Assembly (NCBI GenBank): GCA_028284625.1
Contig: JANQRH010000008.1
Coordinates: 1 to 64,000, forward strand
Length of the DNA stretch: 64,000 nucleotides
Source of the DNA: Afifellaceae bacterium
Lineage (GTDB): Bacteria > Pseudomonadota > Alphaproteobacteria > Rhizobiales > Afifellaceae
Direction of reading: 5' to 3'
The translations under genes and the position numbers were made by a program. The notes under the pieces are model-generated. The model saw only the letters and a program-made list of their open reading frames with translations, was not told where the DNA came from and did no database searches. Within the stretch, counting starts at the first letter, position 1; every line of letters starts with the position of its first letter. Shown here one piece after another: positions 9,217 to 18,906 of this stretch.

Positions 9217-11496
9217 TTATTGCTCGCTCACCATCGCCTCAAAAACCTTGTCATGCTCGATCGCGCCTTGCGGCCCCAGCCTCACTTCGACGTCGTCGAG
9301 CGTTCCGGTGAATGGGAAGGGCGCCGTGTAGCGTTGGCTGACGGACATGCCGCCGCGGTCGGCGCCGCAGCTCAGGTTGCCGTGGATGGGCAGAAGGCGC
9401 GGGATCGTGCGCGGGATCTCTGTCGTGCCGGTTTCGACGCCGCCGATGCGTAGCGTGAGCACGCCGCGATGTTCCCCGGTCTTTCTGAACTCAGCCGCAA
9501 CATCGACGACCGCGTCGAAGTCGCAGGCGGCTTCCGCGTGATATTCCGCTTCGCCGCAATAATTGTAGACGAAGTGCAGCGCCCCGCCGCTGACGTAGAG
9601 GACGTATCCTCCGTAGCGGTTGCCATGCGACAGGATCACGCCCTCTGTGGCAAGGTCGGCGGCCGGCGTGACCCGCGCAGAGATGGTGAAGTCGCGGTTC
9701 TTGCAGTCGGGCGCGGCGCGCTCGAAGATCGGTTGCCCATTCTGGTGAAAGGCGTAGGTCTCTGTCTGCAGCCGCGTTGTGGGTCGCGGATCGCGCCAAC
9801 GCTCGAACCCGCGGTCATCGAGCGGCAGGACACCATAGCGGCCGGCCTCGACCCACCAGCGGTCGACGAGGTCGCGGACAATTTCGGGGTGAACGGCGGC
9901 AAGATCGTTTACCTCGTTGGGGTCGTCGGGAAGATAAAACAGTTCCCACTCGTCCCGGTCGAAGTTGCCAGCGCCGGACAGTGGCCGGTGCTTCGAGACA
10001 GCCTTCCAACCCCTATAGTAGAGCGCGCGCGAGCCGAGCATCTCGTAGTACTGTACGATCTTCTCGCCGGGCGCGGCCTCGTTGCCCGTCGTGTACCACA
10101 TGCTGACCCCGTGGATCGGCGTCTGGTGCGCGCCCCTGATCGTTTCCGGTATTTCGGCGCCGACCGCTTCGATGATCGTCGGCAGCAGATCGACGACGTG
10201 GTGGTATTGGTTGCGGATGGACCCTGCATCGGTCAGGACATCCGGCCAGTGCATGATCAACGGGTCGGCGATGCCGCCTTGGTAGGTGGAACGCTTCCAC
10301 TCGCGGAAGGGGGTGTTGCCGGCCATCGACCAGCCCATCGGATAATTGTTGATGAAGCCAGGTCCGCCGATCCGGTCGATGTTTTTCAGCAGATCGGCGA
10401 AGTCGTGCTCAACGCCGTTGTAGAAGGCGTATTCATTGAGCCTGCCCTCGGGTCCGCCCTCCAGGCTGGCGCCGTTGTCGGACATGAGGACAATGAGGGT
10501 GTCGTCGAGTCGGCCAATGGCATCGAGCGCGTCGACGACGCGGCCGATCTGCTCGTCGGTGTGGGTCATGAAGCCGGCGAAGACCTCCTGGAAGCGCGCG
10601 TAGACGCGCTTGCGGTCTTCGTCGAGATCCTCCCAGCAGGGGACTTCGTCGGGCCGGGGCGGCAGGACGACGTGCTCCGGCATGATGCCGAGCTCTTTCT
10701 GCCGTGTCAGTATGGTCTCGCGCTCAGCGTCCCAGCCGCGATCGAACTGGCCCTTATAGGAATCGGCGTATTCGGGTGCCACGTGATGCGGCGAGTGGCC
10801 AGCGCCGTAGGCCAGATAGAGGAAGAAGGGCTTGTCAGGATCGACAGCGTGGGCATCGCGCACGAAGCCGATGGCGTGATCGGTCAGATCCTCAGACAGG
10901 TGGTAGCCATTGCCGCCAGGAACGTCGACAAAGTGGTTGTCGCGGGTGAGGGCTCCGGGGTTCCAGTGGTCGATCATCCCCATGAGGAAGCCGTAGAACC
11001 GCTCGAATCCTCGGCCGAGCGGCCAGCGGTCGAACGGACCTGCCGGATGCGTCTCGGTATCGGGCGCAAGATGCCATTTGCCAACCGCCAAAGTACTGTA
11101 GCCGTTAGAGCCGAGAACCTCAGCCAGGGTGCCGTTCTCACGCGGCATGTAGGCGTTGTGCGCGGGGTAGGCCAACGCCAGCTGCGGAATCGAAGCCAGT
11201 CCGTTGCTGTGATGGTTGCGCCCGGTCAGGAGGGACGCGCGGGTCGGCGAGCAGAGCGCTGTTGTGTGGAAGCAGGTGTACCGCAAGCCGCCGTCTGCGA
11301 GCCTGTCGATATTGGGGGTTCGGATAGACGAGCCATAGCAGCCGAGCTGGCCGAAGCCGACATCGTCGAGAACGATGAGCACGACATTCGGCTTGCCGTG
11401 GCCGTCGGTTTGCGCCGCCGGCCAGTGTGCCTCTGAAGCATCGATCGTCTTGTCGATATGCGGCGGCCGCTGGTGTCTCTTGTTCTTGCCTGCCAT
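9217..11496 (-). CDS. Arylsulfatase (type I, formylglycine-dependent; no evident signal peptide)
   Basis: NVVLIVLDDVGFGQLGCYGS, CSPTRASLLTGRNHHSNG (C-x-P-x-R active site), KWHLAP; C-terminal beta-sandwich region. Confidence 0.93.
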   Translation of the reverse strand: MAGKNKRHQRPPHIDKTIDASEAHWPAAQTDGHGKPNVVLIVLDDVGFGQLGCYGSSIRTPNIDRLADGGLRYTCFHTTALCSPTRASLLTGRNHHSNGLASIPQLALAYPAHNAYMPRENGTLAEVLGSNGYSTLAVGKWHLAPDTETHPAGPFDRWPLGRGFERFYGFLMGMIDHWNPGALTRDNHFVDVPGGNGYHLSEDLTDHAIGFVRDAHAVDPDKPFFLYLAYGAGHSPHHVAPEYADSYKGQFDRGWDAERETILTRQKELGIMPEHVVLPPRPDEVPCWEDLDEDRKRVYARFQEVFAGFMTHTDEQIGRVVDALDAIGRLDDTLIVLMSDNGASLEGGPEGRLNEYAFYNGVEHDFADLLKNIDRIGGPGFINNYPMGWSMAGNTPFREWKRSTYQGGIADPLIMHWPDVLTDAGSIRNQYHHVVDLLPTIIEAVGAEIPETIRGAHQTPIHGVSMWYTTGNEAAPGEKIVQYYEMLGSRALYYRGWKAVSKHRPLSGAGNFDRDEWELFYLPDDPNEVNDLAAVHPEIVRDLVDRWWVEAGRYGVLPLDDRGFERWRDPRPTTRLQTETYAFHQNGQPIFERAAPDCKNRDFTISARVTPAADLATEGVILSHGNRYGGYVLYVSGGALHFVYNYCGEAEYHAEAACDFDAVVDVAAEFRKTGEHRGVLTLRIGGVETGTTEIPRTIPRLLPIHGNLSCGADRGGMSVSQRYTAPFPFTGTLDDVEVRLGPQGAIEHDKVFEAMVSEQ

Positions 11497-11570
11497 CGGC
11501 TCATCCCAGAATGCACTTGGAGTTCGGTATGGGGGTGTCGGGAGGTCGGTCTTTCGAGCGGAAGAACGTC

Positions 11571-11636
11571 GGTTTGGCGGCCACGATCCGGGCAGTGTGC
11601 TCGCCTGCAGAGCCGCGAGAACGCGGCCGCCAAACC
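11571..11636 (-). other. Intercistronic 12-bp perfect inverted repeat (hairpin) after solute-binding-protein gene
   Basis: GGTTTGGCGGCC (11571-11582) / GGCCGCCAAACC (11625-11636), located 14-79 nt 3' of the SBP stop. Confidence 0.75.
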
Positions 11637-11649
11637 TAGTTTCAGCCGC

Positions 11650-12945
11650 CTAGCGCCGCATGATGCGCTGCACCCGCCGGTCAACCGCCTCCAGTTCGGT
11701 GGCGACGTCTGCGCCTGCCAGGATCTTCTGATAGCCCTCGACGAGCTCATCCAGCATCGAGTTGAACTGCGGATGGAAGATGGGGTTGTCGTAAGTGCCC
11801 CCAAGCGCATCGACGAAGACTTGGATGTATTCGTCGTCGCCCATCGCGCCGCTGGTCAGAAGGTTCTTGTTGCCGCTGGTGAGGAAGTCGGTCGCCTCAT
11901 AATAGAACTGGACGAAATCCCGATTCGTGGTCGCGAACCGAATCAGCTCCGCGGCCAGTTCCTTCTTCTCTGACGCGGCGGTGATTGCGAGCTGGTGCGG
12001 GTTGCCGATCGTACGGGTGTTGCCCGACGGGTCACGCGGCATCGTCGTGACCCACAGGTCGCCGTCCGGCGCAGTGCGTAGGTTGTCGCCCGACAGGTTC
12101 AGGAGCATGCCTTTGCCCCACGGCCCTTCGAAGATGAACGCGGCGCGCCCTTCGCCCATCAGGTTACGCGTTTCGGCGATCGACAGACCGGTCGGCGCGC
12201 AGTCCTCAGCCACCAGGTCCTGGATGAAACTATAAGCAGCGACGGTCTCGGGCGTATTGAACTTCGGGTTGCCGTCGGCGTCGATGATGTCGCCGCCATG
12301 GCCGTAGATGAACGGAATCGTCCACTGTGCGGAGTTCGCGAACCGATCGCTTCGCAGGGCCATCCCGTAGACCTTGCCGGTTTCTTTTTCAGGCAACGCA
12401 CAGACGGCCAGCATGGCTTCCTTGAGCTCCGGCCATGTCTGCGGTGGCGCGTCGGGATCCCAGCCCGCTTCGGCCAGCAGGTTGCGGTTGTAGAACAGGA
12501 GGATCGGCGCCGTTATCCAGGGCATGGAGTACATCTTGCCGTCGTTCGTCACGGCATTGCGTGTCGTCTCCGGGATCGCCGCGAGTTCTTCTTCCGTGAA
12601 TAGGTCGTTCAACGGCTCAAGCGCGCCGGCGGCGGCAAGTGCTGGAACATGAACGGCCATCATCTGCACGATATCGGTCATCGTGCCTGCTAGATGCGCG
12701 GATTGAGCCTGCTGCACCGTCTGCTCGAACGGCACGTCGTTGCGCTGGAAGTCGACACCGGGGCTTGCGGATTCGAAGTCGGTTTCGAGTCTTTCGATAA
12801 CCGGCTGGGTGATGTTGAACAGGCCCAGCCACCCGGTGAACGTCAGAGCCTCATCCTGCGCCATCGCCGGAGTAGTTGCGATGGCCGCGCTGCAGACCAG
12901 GCCCAATGCAAGGCTCCGTAGCCTCGCCGATGTCATGTCACTCAC
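11650..12945 (-). CDS. Carbohydrate ABC transporter, extracellular solute-binding protein
   Basis: Signal peptide (LALGLVCSAAIATTPAMAQD) and MalE/UgpB-type sequence next to two permeases. Confidence 0.9.
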   Translation of the reverse strand: MSDMTSARLRSLALGLVCSAAIATTPAMAQDEALTFTGWLGLFNITQPVIERLETDFESASPGVDFQRNDVPFEQTVQQAQSAHLAGTMTDIVQMMAVHVPALAAAGALEPLNDLFTEEELAAIPETTRNAVTNDGKMYSMPWITAPILLFYNRNLLAEAGWDPDAPPQTWPELKEAMLAVCALPEKETGKVYGMALRSDRFANSAQWTIPFIYGHGGDIIDADGNPKFNTPETVAAYSFIQDLVAEDCAPTGLSIAETRNLMGEGRAAFIFEGPWGKGMLLNLSGDNLRTAPDGDLWVTTMPRDPSGNTRTIGNPHQLAITAASEKKELAAELIRFATTNRDFVQFYYEATDFLTSGNKNLLTSGAMGDDEYIQVFVDALGGTYDNPIFHPQFNSMLDELVEGYQKILAGADVATELEAVDRRVQRIMRR

Positions 12946-13020
12946 TCTTTCCTCCTGATACGCGTTTGCCGGTGCGTTGGTTGGTGTGTGCGGATGTCCG
13001 GCTCCGCCTGGAAATTGGCG

Positions 13021-13914
13021 CTATCCCTTGACGGCGCCTGCGGTGACGCCTCGTAGGAAGGCGTTCTGGAAGAAGACGAAAATGAGCAGGACTGGGATTG
13101 AGACGATGACGGCCAGTGCCATCATCTCGCTCCACTGACCTTCGAACTCCTGCAGGAAGATCATGATGATGCCGGCCGGCAGGGGACGCAGCTCGGTGTC
13201 GCTGACGAAGGTCAGTCCGAACAGCAGCTCGTTCCACGAGGTCACGAATACAAAGATCGCAGCGGAGGAAACCGCCGGCTTGGCCATCGGCAGCACGATC
13301 CGAAAGAGAGTGTACCAAGGGCCGGCACCGTCGATCAGCGCCGCTTCCTCGACCTCGCCGGGAAGCTGATCGAAGAAGTTCCTGAGCAGCCAGACGGTGA
13401 CCGGGAGCGTGATTACGACATGCCCCAGGATCATCGCCCAGTACGTGTTCAGGAGGCCGAAATTGGCGAACATGATGTAGGTAGTGATCATGATCATGGG
13501 GATCGGGAAGGCGAGGGTGGCCATGAAGAACAGCATGACGGCGTCGTTGCCGCTGAACCGAAACCGGGCGATCGCGTAGCCGGTCATGGCGCCGACAATC
13601 GTGGAGACGCCGGCGGAGATGATGCCCACGGCGAAGCTGTTGAAGAACATGCGGCCGAGAACCGGATCGAACATGGCCCGGTAGTTCTCGAAGGTGACGT
13701 CACGCGGCACGAACTGCGGCGGGTAATCGAACACCTGATCCAGCGGTTTGAAGGACGTTGAGATCGTCCACGCGACCGGGATCAGCAGTACGGCGAGCGA
13801 TCCGATCACGCCGGCGTAGATCGCAAGATCGATCGCGATCTTCACCCAATCGGTGGGCGGCCTCTGGAGCGGGCCGGGGACGGCAGTGGGGTCGGTGGTT
13901 GCGGCCTGGGTCAT
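13021..13914 (-). CDS. Carbohydrate ABC transporter permease (MalG type)
   Basis: EEAALIDGAGPWYTLFRIVLPMAKPA EAA motif; multi-TM. Confidence 0.92.
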   Translation of the reverse strand: MTQAATTDPTAVPGPLQRPPTDWVKIAIDLAIYAGVIGSLAVLLIPVAWTISTSFKPLDQVFDYPPQFVPRDVTFENYRAMFDPVLGRMFFNSFAVGIISAGVSTIVGAMTGYAIARFRFSGNDAVMLFFMATLAFPIPMIMITTYIMFANFGLLNTYWAMILGHVVITLPVTVWLLRNFFDQLPGEVEEAALIDGAGPWYTLFRIVLPMAKPAVSSAAIFVFVTSWNELLFGLTFVSDTELRPLPAGIIMIFLQEFEGQWSEMMALAVIVSIPVLLIFVFFQNAFLRGVTAGAVKG

Positions 13915-13926
13915 CGTACGTCCTCG

Positions 13927-14808
13927 CTAGGTCGTCGGCCGTAAGACGAACTTCATCATCGCCACCGCCAGCAGCATGATCATGATCAGCCAAAGGATGG
14001 CGGCGGCCGCCGCGAGGCCGAACTCCCAGTCCTCGAACGCCAGCTTGTAGGTGAACAGGCTCAACACCATGGTGGCGTTGACGGGGCCGCCTTTGGTCAG
14101 CACGAAGACCAGTGTGATTTCCTGAAGGAGGCGAACCGACTGCAACAGCATCGCCACGACCAGGATGTTGCGTATCAGCGGCAACACGATCAGCCGCTGG
14201 CGCTGGACGAAGCTGGCGCCGTCGATCATCGCGGATTCGTTCACGTCGTTCGGGACGCCTTGCAGCGCCGCCAGAATGATGACCATCAGGAACGGGATCG
14301 ACCGCCACGAATAGCCCATGATCACCGCCCATTGGCTGCCCTGCGGATGGAACAGCCACTTGAACGGTTCGTCGTAGAAGCCCAGCCAAATGGCGATGTA
14401 GTTGACGAGGCCGTAGTTCTCGCTGAACAGCCAGGCCCACAGGATGGCGATGACGATCCAGGGAACGACCCAGATCTGGAAAACCGCTGTTCTAAGAAAC
14501 TTTGCACCACGCAGGCCGGTGTTGAGCGCGAGCGCGAGCAGGTAGGCGATCGACGTGGCGCCGAAGATCGATACGCCGACGATCAGCACGGTGTTGCCGA
14601 CCGATTCCCAGAAGCCGGATTCGGTCACCAGGAATTGGTAGTTATCGAGAGCGACGAAACGCGTGTCCGGGAAGAGCGGCGAGGTGTTGGTGAAGCTCGT
14701 GTAGACGCCGTTGATCAGTGGATAGAGGATTAGGCTCGAGACGATCAGCACGCCCGGCAGAACCAGGCCCGCGTAGAATCCGGGCTGCTTCCTGATCGCG
14801 ATCTGCAT
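13927..14808 (-). CDS. Sugar ABC transporter permease (MalF type)
   Basis: NESAMIDGASFVQRQRLIVLPLIRNIL EAA motif; multi-TM. Confidence 0.92.
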   Translation of the reverse strand: MQIAIRKQPGFYAGLVLPGVLIVSSLILYPLINGVYTSFTNTSPLFPDTRFVALDNYQFLVTESGFWESVGNTVLIVGVSIFGATSIAYLLALALNTGLRGAKFLRTAVFQIWVVPWIVIAILWAWLFSENYGLVNYIAIWLGFYDEPFKWLFHPQGSQWAVIMGYSWRSIPFLMVIILAALQGVPNDVNESAMIDGASFVQRQRLIVLPLIRNILVVAMLLQSVRLLQEITLVFVLTKGGPVNATMVLSLFTYKLAFEDWEFGLAAAAAILWLIMIMLLAVAMMKFVLRPTT

Positions 14809-14888
14809 GGCGTTTCCACCCGTCGCCGGTCACGCGGCGCGGCCCGTTAACGGCCTCTCTTCCCTCCTCCGTAACACGATCTGACGGA

Positions 14889-14954
14889 TTGTGTAAATCA
14901 ATTAGCGAGTATCCATTTGTGTAAATTGTGTTGCAGATTGCTTCACATTGTGTT
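14889..14954. promoter_or_regulatory. Candidate operator array in the divergent promoter (four TTGTGT repeats)
   Basis: TTGTGTAAAT at 14889-14898 and 14917-14926; TTGTGTT at 14926-14932 and 14948-14954. Confidence 0.45.
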
Positions 14955-15049
14955 GGCCCTGGGGTATACCCTTGTTCCAAATCGGTTCCAGCGGTCTCGT
15001 GCCGGCTCGGGATTTGCCGCGAGGCCGCAGCAGTTTGGTGGAGGCAGGC

Positions 15050-16120
15050 ATGGCCAGGGTTCAGTTGACGAATCTGGTGAAGCACTACGGGTCGATTGAA
15101 GCGGTCAAGTCGATCAACCTCGCCATCGGGAGCGGCGAGTTCACGGTGCTCGTCGGCCCTTCAGGCTGCGGCAAGAGCACGACGTTGCGGATGATCGCCG
15201 GGCTGGAGGACGTCACCACCGGCGACATCCAGATCGCCGGCAGATCGGTTGTCAGAGTCTCGCCGTCCAAGCGGGAGATCGCCATGGTCTTCCAGTCGTA
15301 CGCGCTCTATCCGCATCTGACGGTGGCCGACAACATGGGCTTCTCGCTGCGGGTGCGGAAGCGTCCGAAACCGGAAATCCAGCAGCGTGTGCTGCGTGCT
15401 GCGGAGATGCTCAAGATCGAGAATCTGCTCGACCGCAAACCTGGCGCGCTGTCGGGAGGCCAGCGCCAACGCGTTGCAATCGGCCGAGCGATCGTGCGTA
15501 ACCCTAAGGTCTTCCTATTCGACGAACCGCTGAGCAATCTCGATGCTGCCTTACGGGTCGAGATGCGGCTCGAACTGGCGCGTCTTCACAACTCCATGGA
15601 CACGACCATGATCTACGTTACGCACGATCAGGTTGAGGCCATGACATTGGCCGATCGAATTGTGGTGATGAGCCAGGGCGTAATCGAACAGGTCGGGACG
15701 CCGGAGGAGATCTTTTCTTCACCGCAAAGCCTGTTTGTTGCCGGGTTCATCGGCGCGCCGAAGATGAACTTCCTACCCGCGCGCATAGCCGGTGCAGCCA
15801 ACGGAAGCACGGACGTTGCGCTCAAAGGCGGGCAGAAGCTGCAGATCGGCGGCGGCTTCCCGCAAGCCTCTTCGGAAATCACGCTCGGCGTGCGGCCTGA
15901 ACACATCGTGCTGGCTGACGACGATGGCGGCTTTGATTTCAACGTTGGCGTCTCGGAGAATCTTGGCAGCGAAAGCATCCTCTACGGAGACATCGAGGGC
16001 GGGCAGGATCTGGTTGTAAAGGTCGATGCGGCGCTGCAAATCAAAAGCGGGCACCGCGTTAAGGTCACGCCCCGTCCGGGCTTCTGCCACGTCTTTGGCT
16101 CCGACGGGTATCGCCTTTGA
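15050..16120 (+). CDS. ABC transporter ATP-binding protein (UgpC/MalK type)
   Basis: GPSGCGKSTTLRMIAGLEDVTTGDI, LSGGQRQRVAIGRAIVRNPKVFLFDEPLSNLDA; C-terminal TOBE region. Confidence 0.94.
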   Translation: MARVQLTNLVKHYGSIEAVKSINLAIGSGEFTVLVGPSGCGKSTTLRMIAGLEDVTTGDIQIAGRSVVRVSPSKREIAMVFQSYALYPHLTVADNMGFSLRVRKRPKPEIQQRVLRAAEMLKIENLLDRKPGALSGGQRQRVAIGRAIVRNPKVFLFDEPLSNLDAALRVEMRLELARLHNSMDTTMIYVTHDQVEAMTLADRIVVMSQGVIEQVGTPEEIFSSPQSLFVAGFIGAPKMNFLPARIAGAANGSTDVALKGGQKLQIGGGFPQASSEITLGVRPEHIVLADDDGGFDFNVGVSENLGSESILYGDIEGGQDLVVKVDAALQIKSGHRVKVTPRPGFCHVFGSDGYRL

Positions 16121-17236
16121 GTGCAATGTGATGACGGAGATTCACCACCGGCCGGTGTCGCGCACATGAACAACCTGATCCAAGACCTTGAAGCTTATGT
16201 GCGCGCCGGCAAGCCGGGCGACAGGCTGCCCACGGTGCGCGAGCTCATCAAGCAACACAATGCAACGCAATCGGCCGTGAAGACGGCGCTGGCGGACCTC
16301 AAGGACCGGAACTTGATTACGTCGCACGTTGGGCGCGGCACATTCATCGCCGAGGACAGCTCGGTGCGACAGATATTCCAGGATCAGAAGCGCATTCTTC
16401 TGCTGACCAAGCAAGGGGTCATGCCGCGTGGTGTTCGTGCGATGGAGGGATTGGGCGATCAGTTTGCCAAAGACGGTCATCGGGCGATCCAAGTCATTTA
16501 TCAAAACTTCGAGGATCTCCTCGAGATGCTGCCGAATTCCGCGCCCTTCGATGGTTGCGTGTTGAGCACGCGCTTTTCGACCGTTCCCGTTTCTTTGCTG
16601 TCTTCTTTGAAGCGCCTCGCTCGCGTGACCGTCATCGATGGCGCGATCGTGTCCGGCCTGGACGTCGACTGCGTCGGCATCAATTGGTCGGACGCCATGG
16701 ATTTGGCCGTGTCGAAACTCAGATCACTCGGGCATCGCAAAGTCCTGCTTGTCGCCACCACCTCGGAAGCGGGTCCTATGGCTCAGGCCAAGAGCCACTT
16801 TGCCTCGCTCGTCCGCTGGGGAATCGTCGAGGGCGACGAAAGGTCGATCATCTGTGTCGACAACGTCGCCGGTGATGAAGCCGCGATTGAGGCCGAGATG
16901 GCCGACAAACTGGCGGAGCGCCTTTCAGGCCGGGACGCCGGAGGCTACACGGCCGTGGTGACGCTTGGATTGTTTGACGGCGCTGTTGTCGTCAGATGTC
17001 TAGACTCGCTCCGCCTTGAGATCCCTGACGATATCAGCGTGATCGCACTGGGCACCAACGACATCCTGGTTGAGCATCTAGACTTCCTGACGACTGCCGG
17101 AAGCTCGACGGGTGCGGCGGTGGATCGTTTGAGCATGATCATGCGCGACCGCCTCGCAGACGCACCTGCTGCATACCGAACGCATTACCTGCCGACCGAT
17201 CTCGTGGAGCGAAGCAGCTGTCGCGCGGTTGTATGA
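16121..17236 (+). CDS. GntR-type HTH / LacI-type sensor transcriptional regulator
   Basis: GDRLPTVRELIKQHNATQSAVKTALADLKDRNLITSHVGRGTFIAE wHTH plus periplasmic-binding-like domain; ATG at 16166 also possible. Confidence 0.8.
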   Translation: MQCDDGDSPPAGVAHMNNLIQDLEAYVRAGKPGDRLPTVRELIKQHNATQSAVKTALADLKDRNLITSHVGRGTFIAEDSSVRQIFQDQKRILLLTKQGVMPRGVRAMEGLGDQFAKDGHRAIQVIYQNFEDLLEMLPNSAPFDGCVLSTRFSTVPVSLLSSLKRLARVTVIDGAIVSGLDVDCVGINWSDAMDLAVSKLRSLGHRKVLLVATTSEAGPMAQAKSHFASLVRWGIVEGDERSIICVDNVAGDEAAIEAEMADKLAERLSGRDAGGYTAVVTLGLFDGAVVVRCLDSLRLEIPDDISVIALGTNDILVEHLDFLTTAGSSTGAAVDRLSMIMRDRLADAPAAYRTHYLPTDLVERSSCRAVV

Positions 17237-17519
17237 ATCATTCGTTCGTCGTCCGACCAGTGCTCGAATAGCGAAGGTGCTGATGAGCATAGAGAGCAAC
17301 GAGAAACCGGCGCTGGCGCGTAGCCTATGTTTTCTGAAAGGAATTGGAGAACCAACTATCCTCTCGAGGGGTTTTCATATGGGTTCGTGAACGTCCGGGC
17401 TCGAATGCGACGGAGCAGAAGAGTTTGAGACGAGTTGGAGACAGAAATCCAAGCGTGGTCGATCATTTACGGGATGGAACACGACGGCTTGGAACTAAAT
17501 GACTGGGTTTCTAGACTTC

Positions 17520-17564
17520 ATCATAATCCGCGTGTCGGGGGTTCGAGTCCCTCCTCCGCTACCA
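17520..17564 (+). repeat. Direct repeat copy 2 (attR-like tRNA-Met 3' fragment)
   Basis: 45-bp identical copy of 7833-7877 without the tRNA 5' half. Confidence 0.97.
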
Positions 17565-17826
17565 TCGAGCACGGTATCGCGCGCCGCGCCTTTCCGTCCT
17601 GCGATAGCGTAAACTGCTTTTTCTGAGGACGGGGTCGCCGATGAAGCGCTGCCTGACCCGATCCGCGAACGGGTGCTGCATTGCGGCAATCGGCAAACGC
17701 GGCTTCCCGGCCGGCGTTAGCTGGCATACCGCGATCGGATCAGGCTTGTAGAAATTTGCCGGGGCGCAGCAGCCAAGCTGCTCCGATCCGCCCGATCTCG
17801 TCATCGCATATGAGCGAAGACAGGAG

Positions 17827-18738
17827 TCACTGGGCGTCAGGCCGAGCATCGCGAAGCTGTGCCGGTGTGACACCGATCTGGCGACGCAGCATCGTCGTCA
17901 AGTGGCTTTGCGATGAGAACCCGGTCGCATAAGCGATTTCAGCAATCGGAAGACTGGTCGTTTGCAAGAGGGAGCGTGCCGTCTCAACGCGACGGTTCAG
18001 GACGAACCGATGCGGCGTCTCTCCGACCATGGATTTGAACGCCCGGCTGAACCGGTGCGTGACGACACCGGACAAGCGCGCAAGAGCTTCGACGGTGAGC
18101 TCAGAATCGAGATTGGCATCGATGTAGGTCAAAACGGAGCGCAGGGTTTTGTCGTCGAAGCTCTCCCCTCGGCCGGTCGATCGATGCGTCGTCGGCAGCC
18201 GCATCATTTCGACGAGCAAGACCATACACATGGCCTTGAGGTATTCGTTTGAAACGTCGTCGCGCACTATGTGGCGCCGAATGCGTTGAGCCAGCTCCGT
18301 AGTCAGCGGTTTCGGGCCGTCAATGATGACGCGGGGTTCCAATATGTCCGGCGAAACCTGAAGCGCGGCGGCGACATCCTGACGGATGGCGTCGAACTCA
18401 AATACATAGACCAGAACTTCCGGCGCGGACTCCGATTCACCGCGGAGAGGGAAGCTCGGCGGCGCGACGATGAACTCATAAGGGCGGCGCTCGTAGGGCC
18501 TCAACCGATCCCCGGCCAATGAACTGCGCCCCTCGTCGGCACCGAAGCTGATGCTCGCAAAGGACTGGTCCAACCGAACGTTTAGCCGACGCGGGCCGGC
18601 CGGCACTAACTCCACAAAAAAGTCGTCGAGGAGCACGCGCCGGCCCCATTCGGGAAGGTTGCCGCGCGGCGGTGCCAAGAGGTTCATCGCCTGTTTCATG
18701 GCCCTACAGGCTGCTCGGTTCGCTCCGTTCGTCGACAT
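17827..18738 (-). CDS. AraC family transcriptional regulator
   Basis: C-terminal double HTH: LTVEALARLSGVVTHRFSRAFKSMVGETPHRFVLNRRVETARSLLQTTSLPIAEIAYATGFSSQSHLTTMLRRQIGVTPAQLR. Confidence 0.92.
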   Translation of the reverse strand: MSTNGANRAACRAMKQAMNLLAPPRGNLPEWGRRVLLDDFFVELVPAGPRRLNVRLDQSFASISFGADEGRSSLAGDRLRPYERRPYEFIVAPPSFPLRGESESAPEVLVYVFEFDAIRQDVAAALQVSPDILEPRVIIDGPKPLTTELAQRIRRHIVRDDVSNEYLKAMCMVLLVEMMRLPTTHRSTGRGESFDDKTLRSVLTYIDANLDSELTVEALARLSGVVTHRFSRAFKSMVGETPHRFVLNRRVETARSLLQTTSLPIAEIAYATGFSSQSHLTTMLRRQIGVTPAQLRDARPDAQ

Positions 18739-18906
18739 CGACCAACCTTCGGAGTCTTCCGGCTCGGTGTCCCGCGGTCAACCGCGTTCCTTGGTGGCCG
18801 GTGCCGCCGAGCTGTCTGAATCTGAAAAGTCGTAATCTGAAAGAGACCCACTCAGCGCGATGCCACTTTGCGTGACGCTTCGCAGCGCACGCCAGGAGAG
18901 GCATCC

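Larger units (their letters stand above)
7834..17564. mobile_element. Putative tRNA-Met-integrated genomic island (sulfated-carbohydrate uptake), no integrase detected
   Basis: 45-bp perfect direct repeats of the tRNA 3' half, beginning in the anticodon loop, flank 9.7 kb of accessory genes. Confidence 0.7.

Noticed and set aside
9469-11436. 655-aa plus-strand ORF opposite the sulfatase
   Set aside because: Antisense shadow ORF in GC-rich DNA; the opposite strand has clear sulfatase motifs.
17435-17626. ORF encoding ...RLHHNPRVGGSSPSSATIEHG...
   Set aside because: Translation of the duplicated tRNA-Met 3' fragment; a classic spurious tRNA-derived ORF.
17495-17727. Minus-strand ORFs with GGGTRTPDTRI / EEGLEPPTRGL
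   Set aside because: Antisense of the same tRNA fragment; typical annotation artefact.
17565-17826. Possible coding remnant between attR and the AraC gene
   Set aside because: Reading frames on both strands show no recognisable family; left unannotated.
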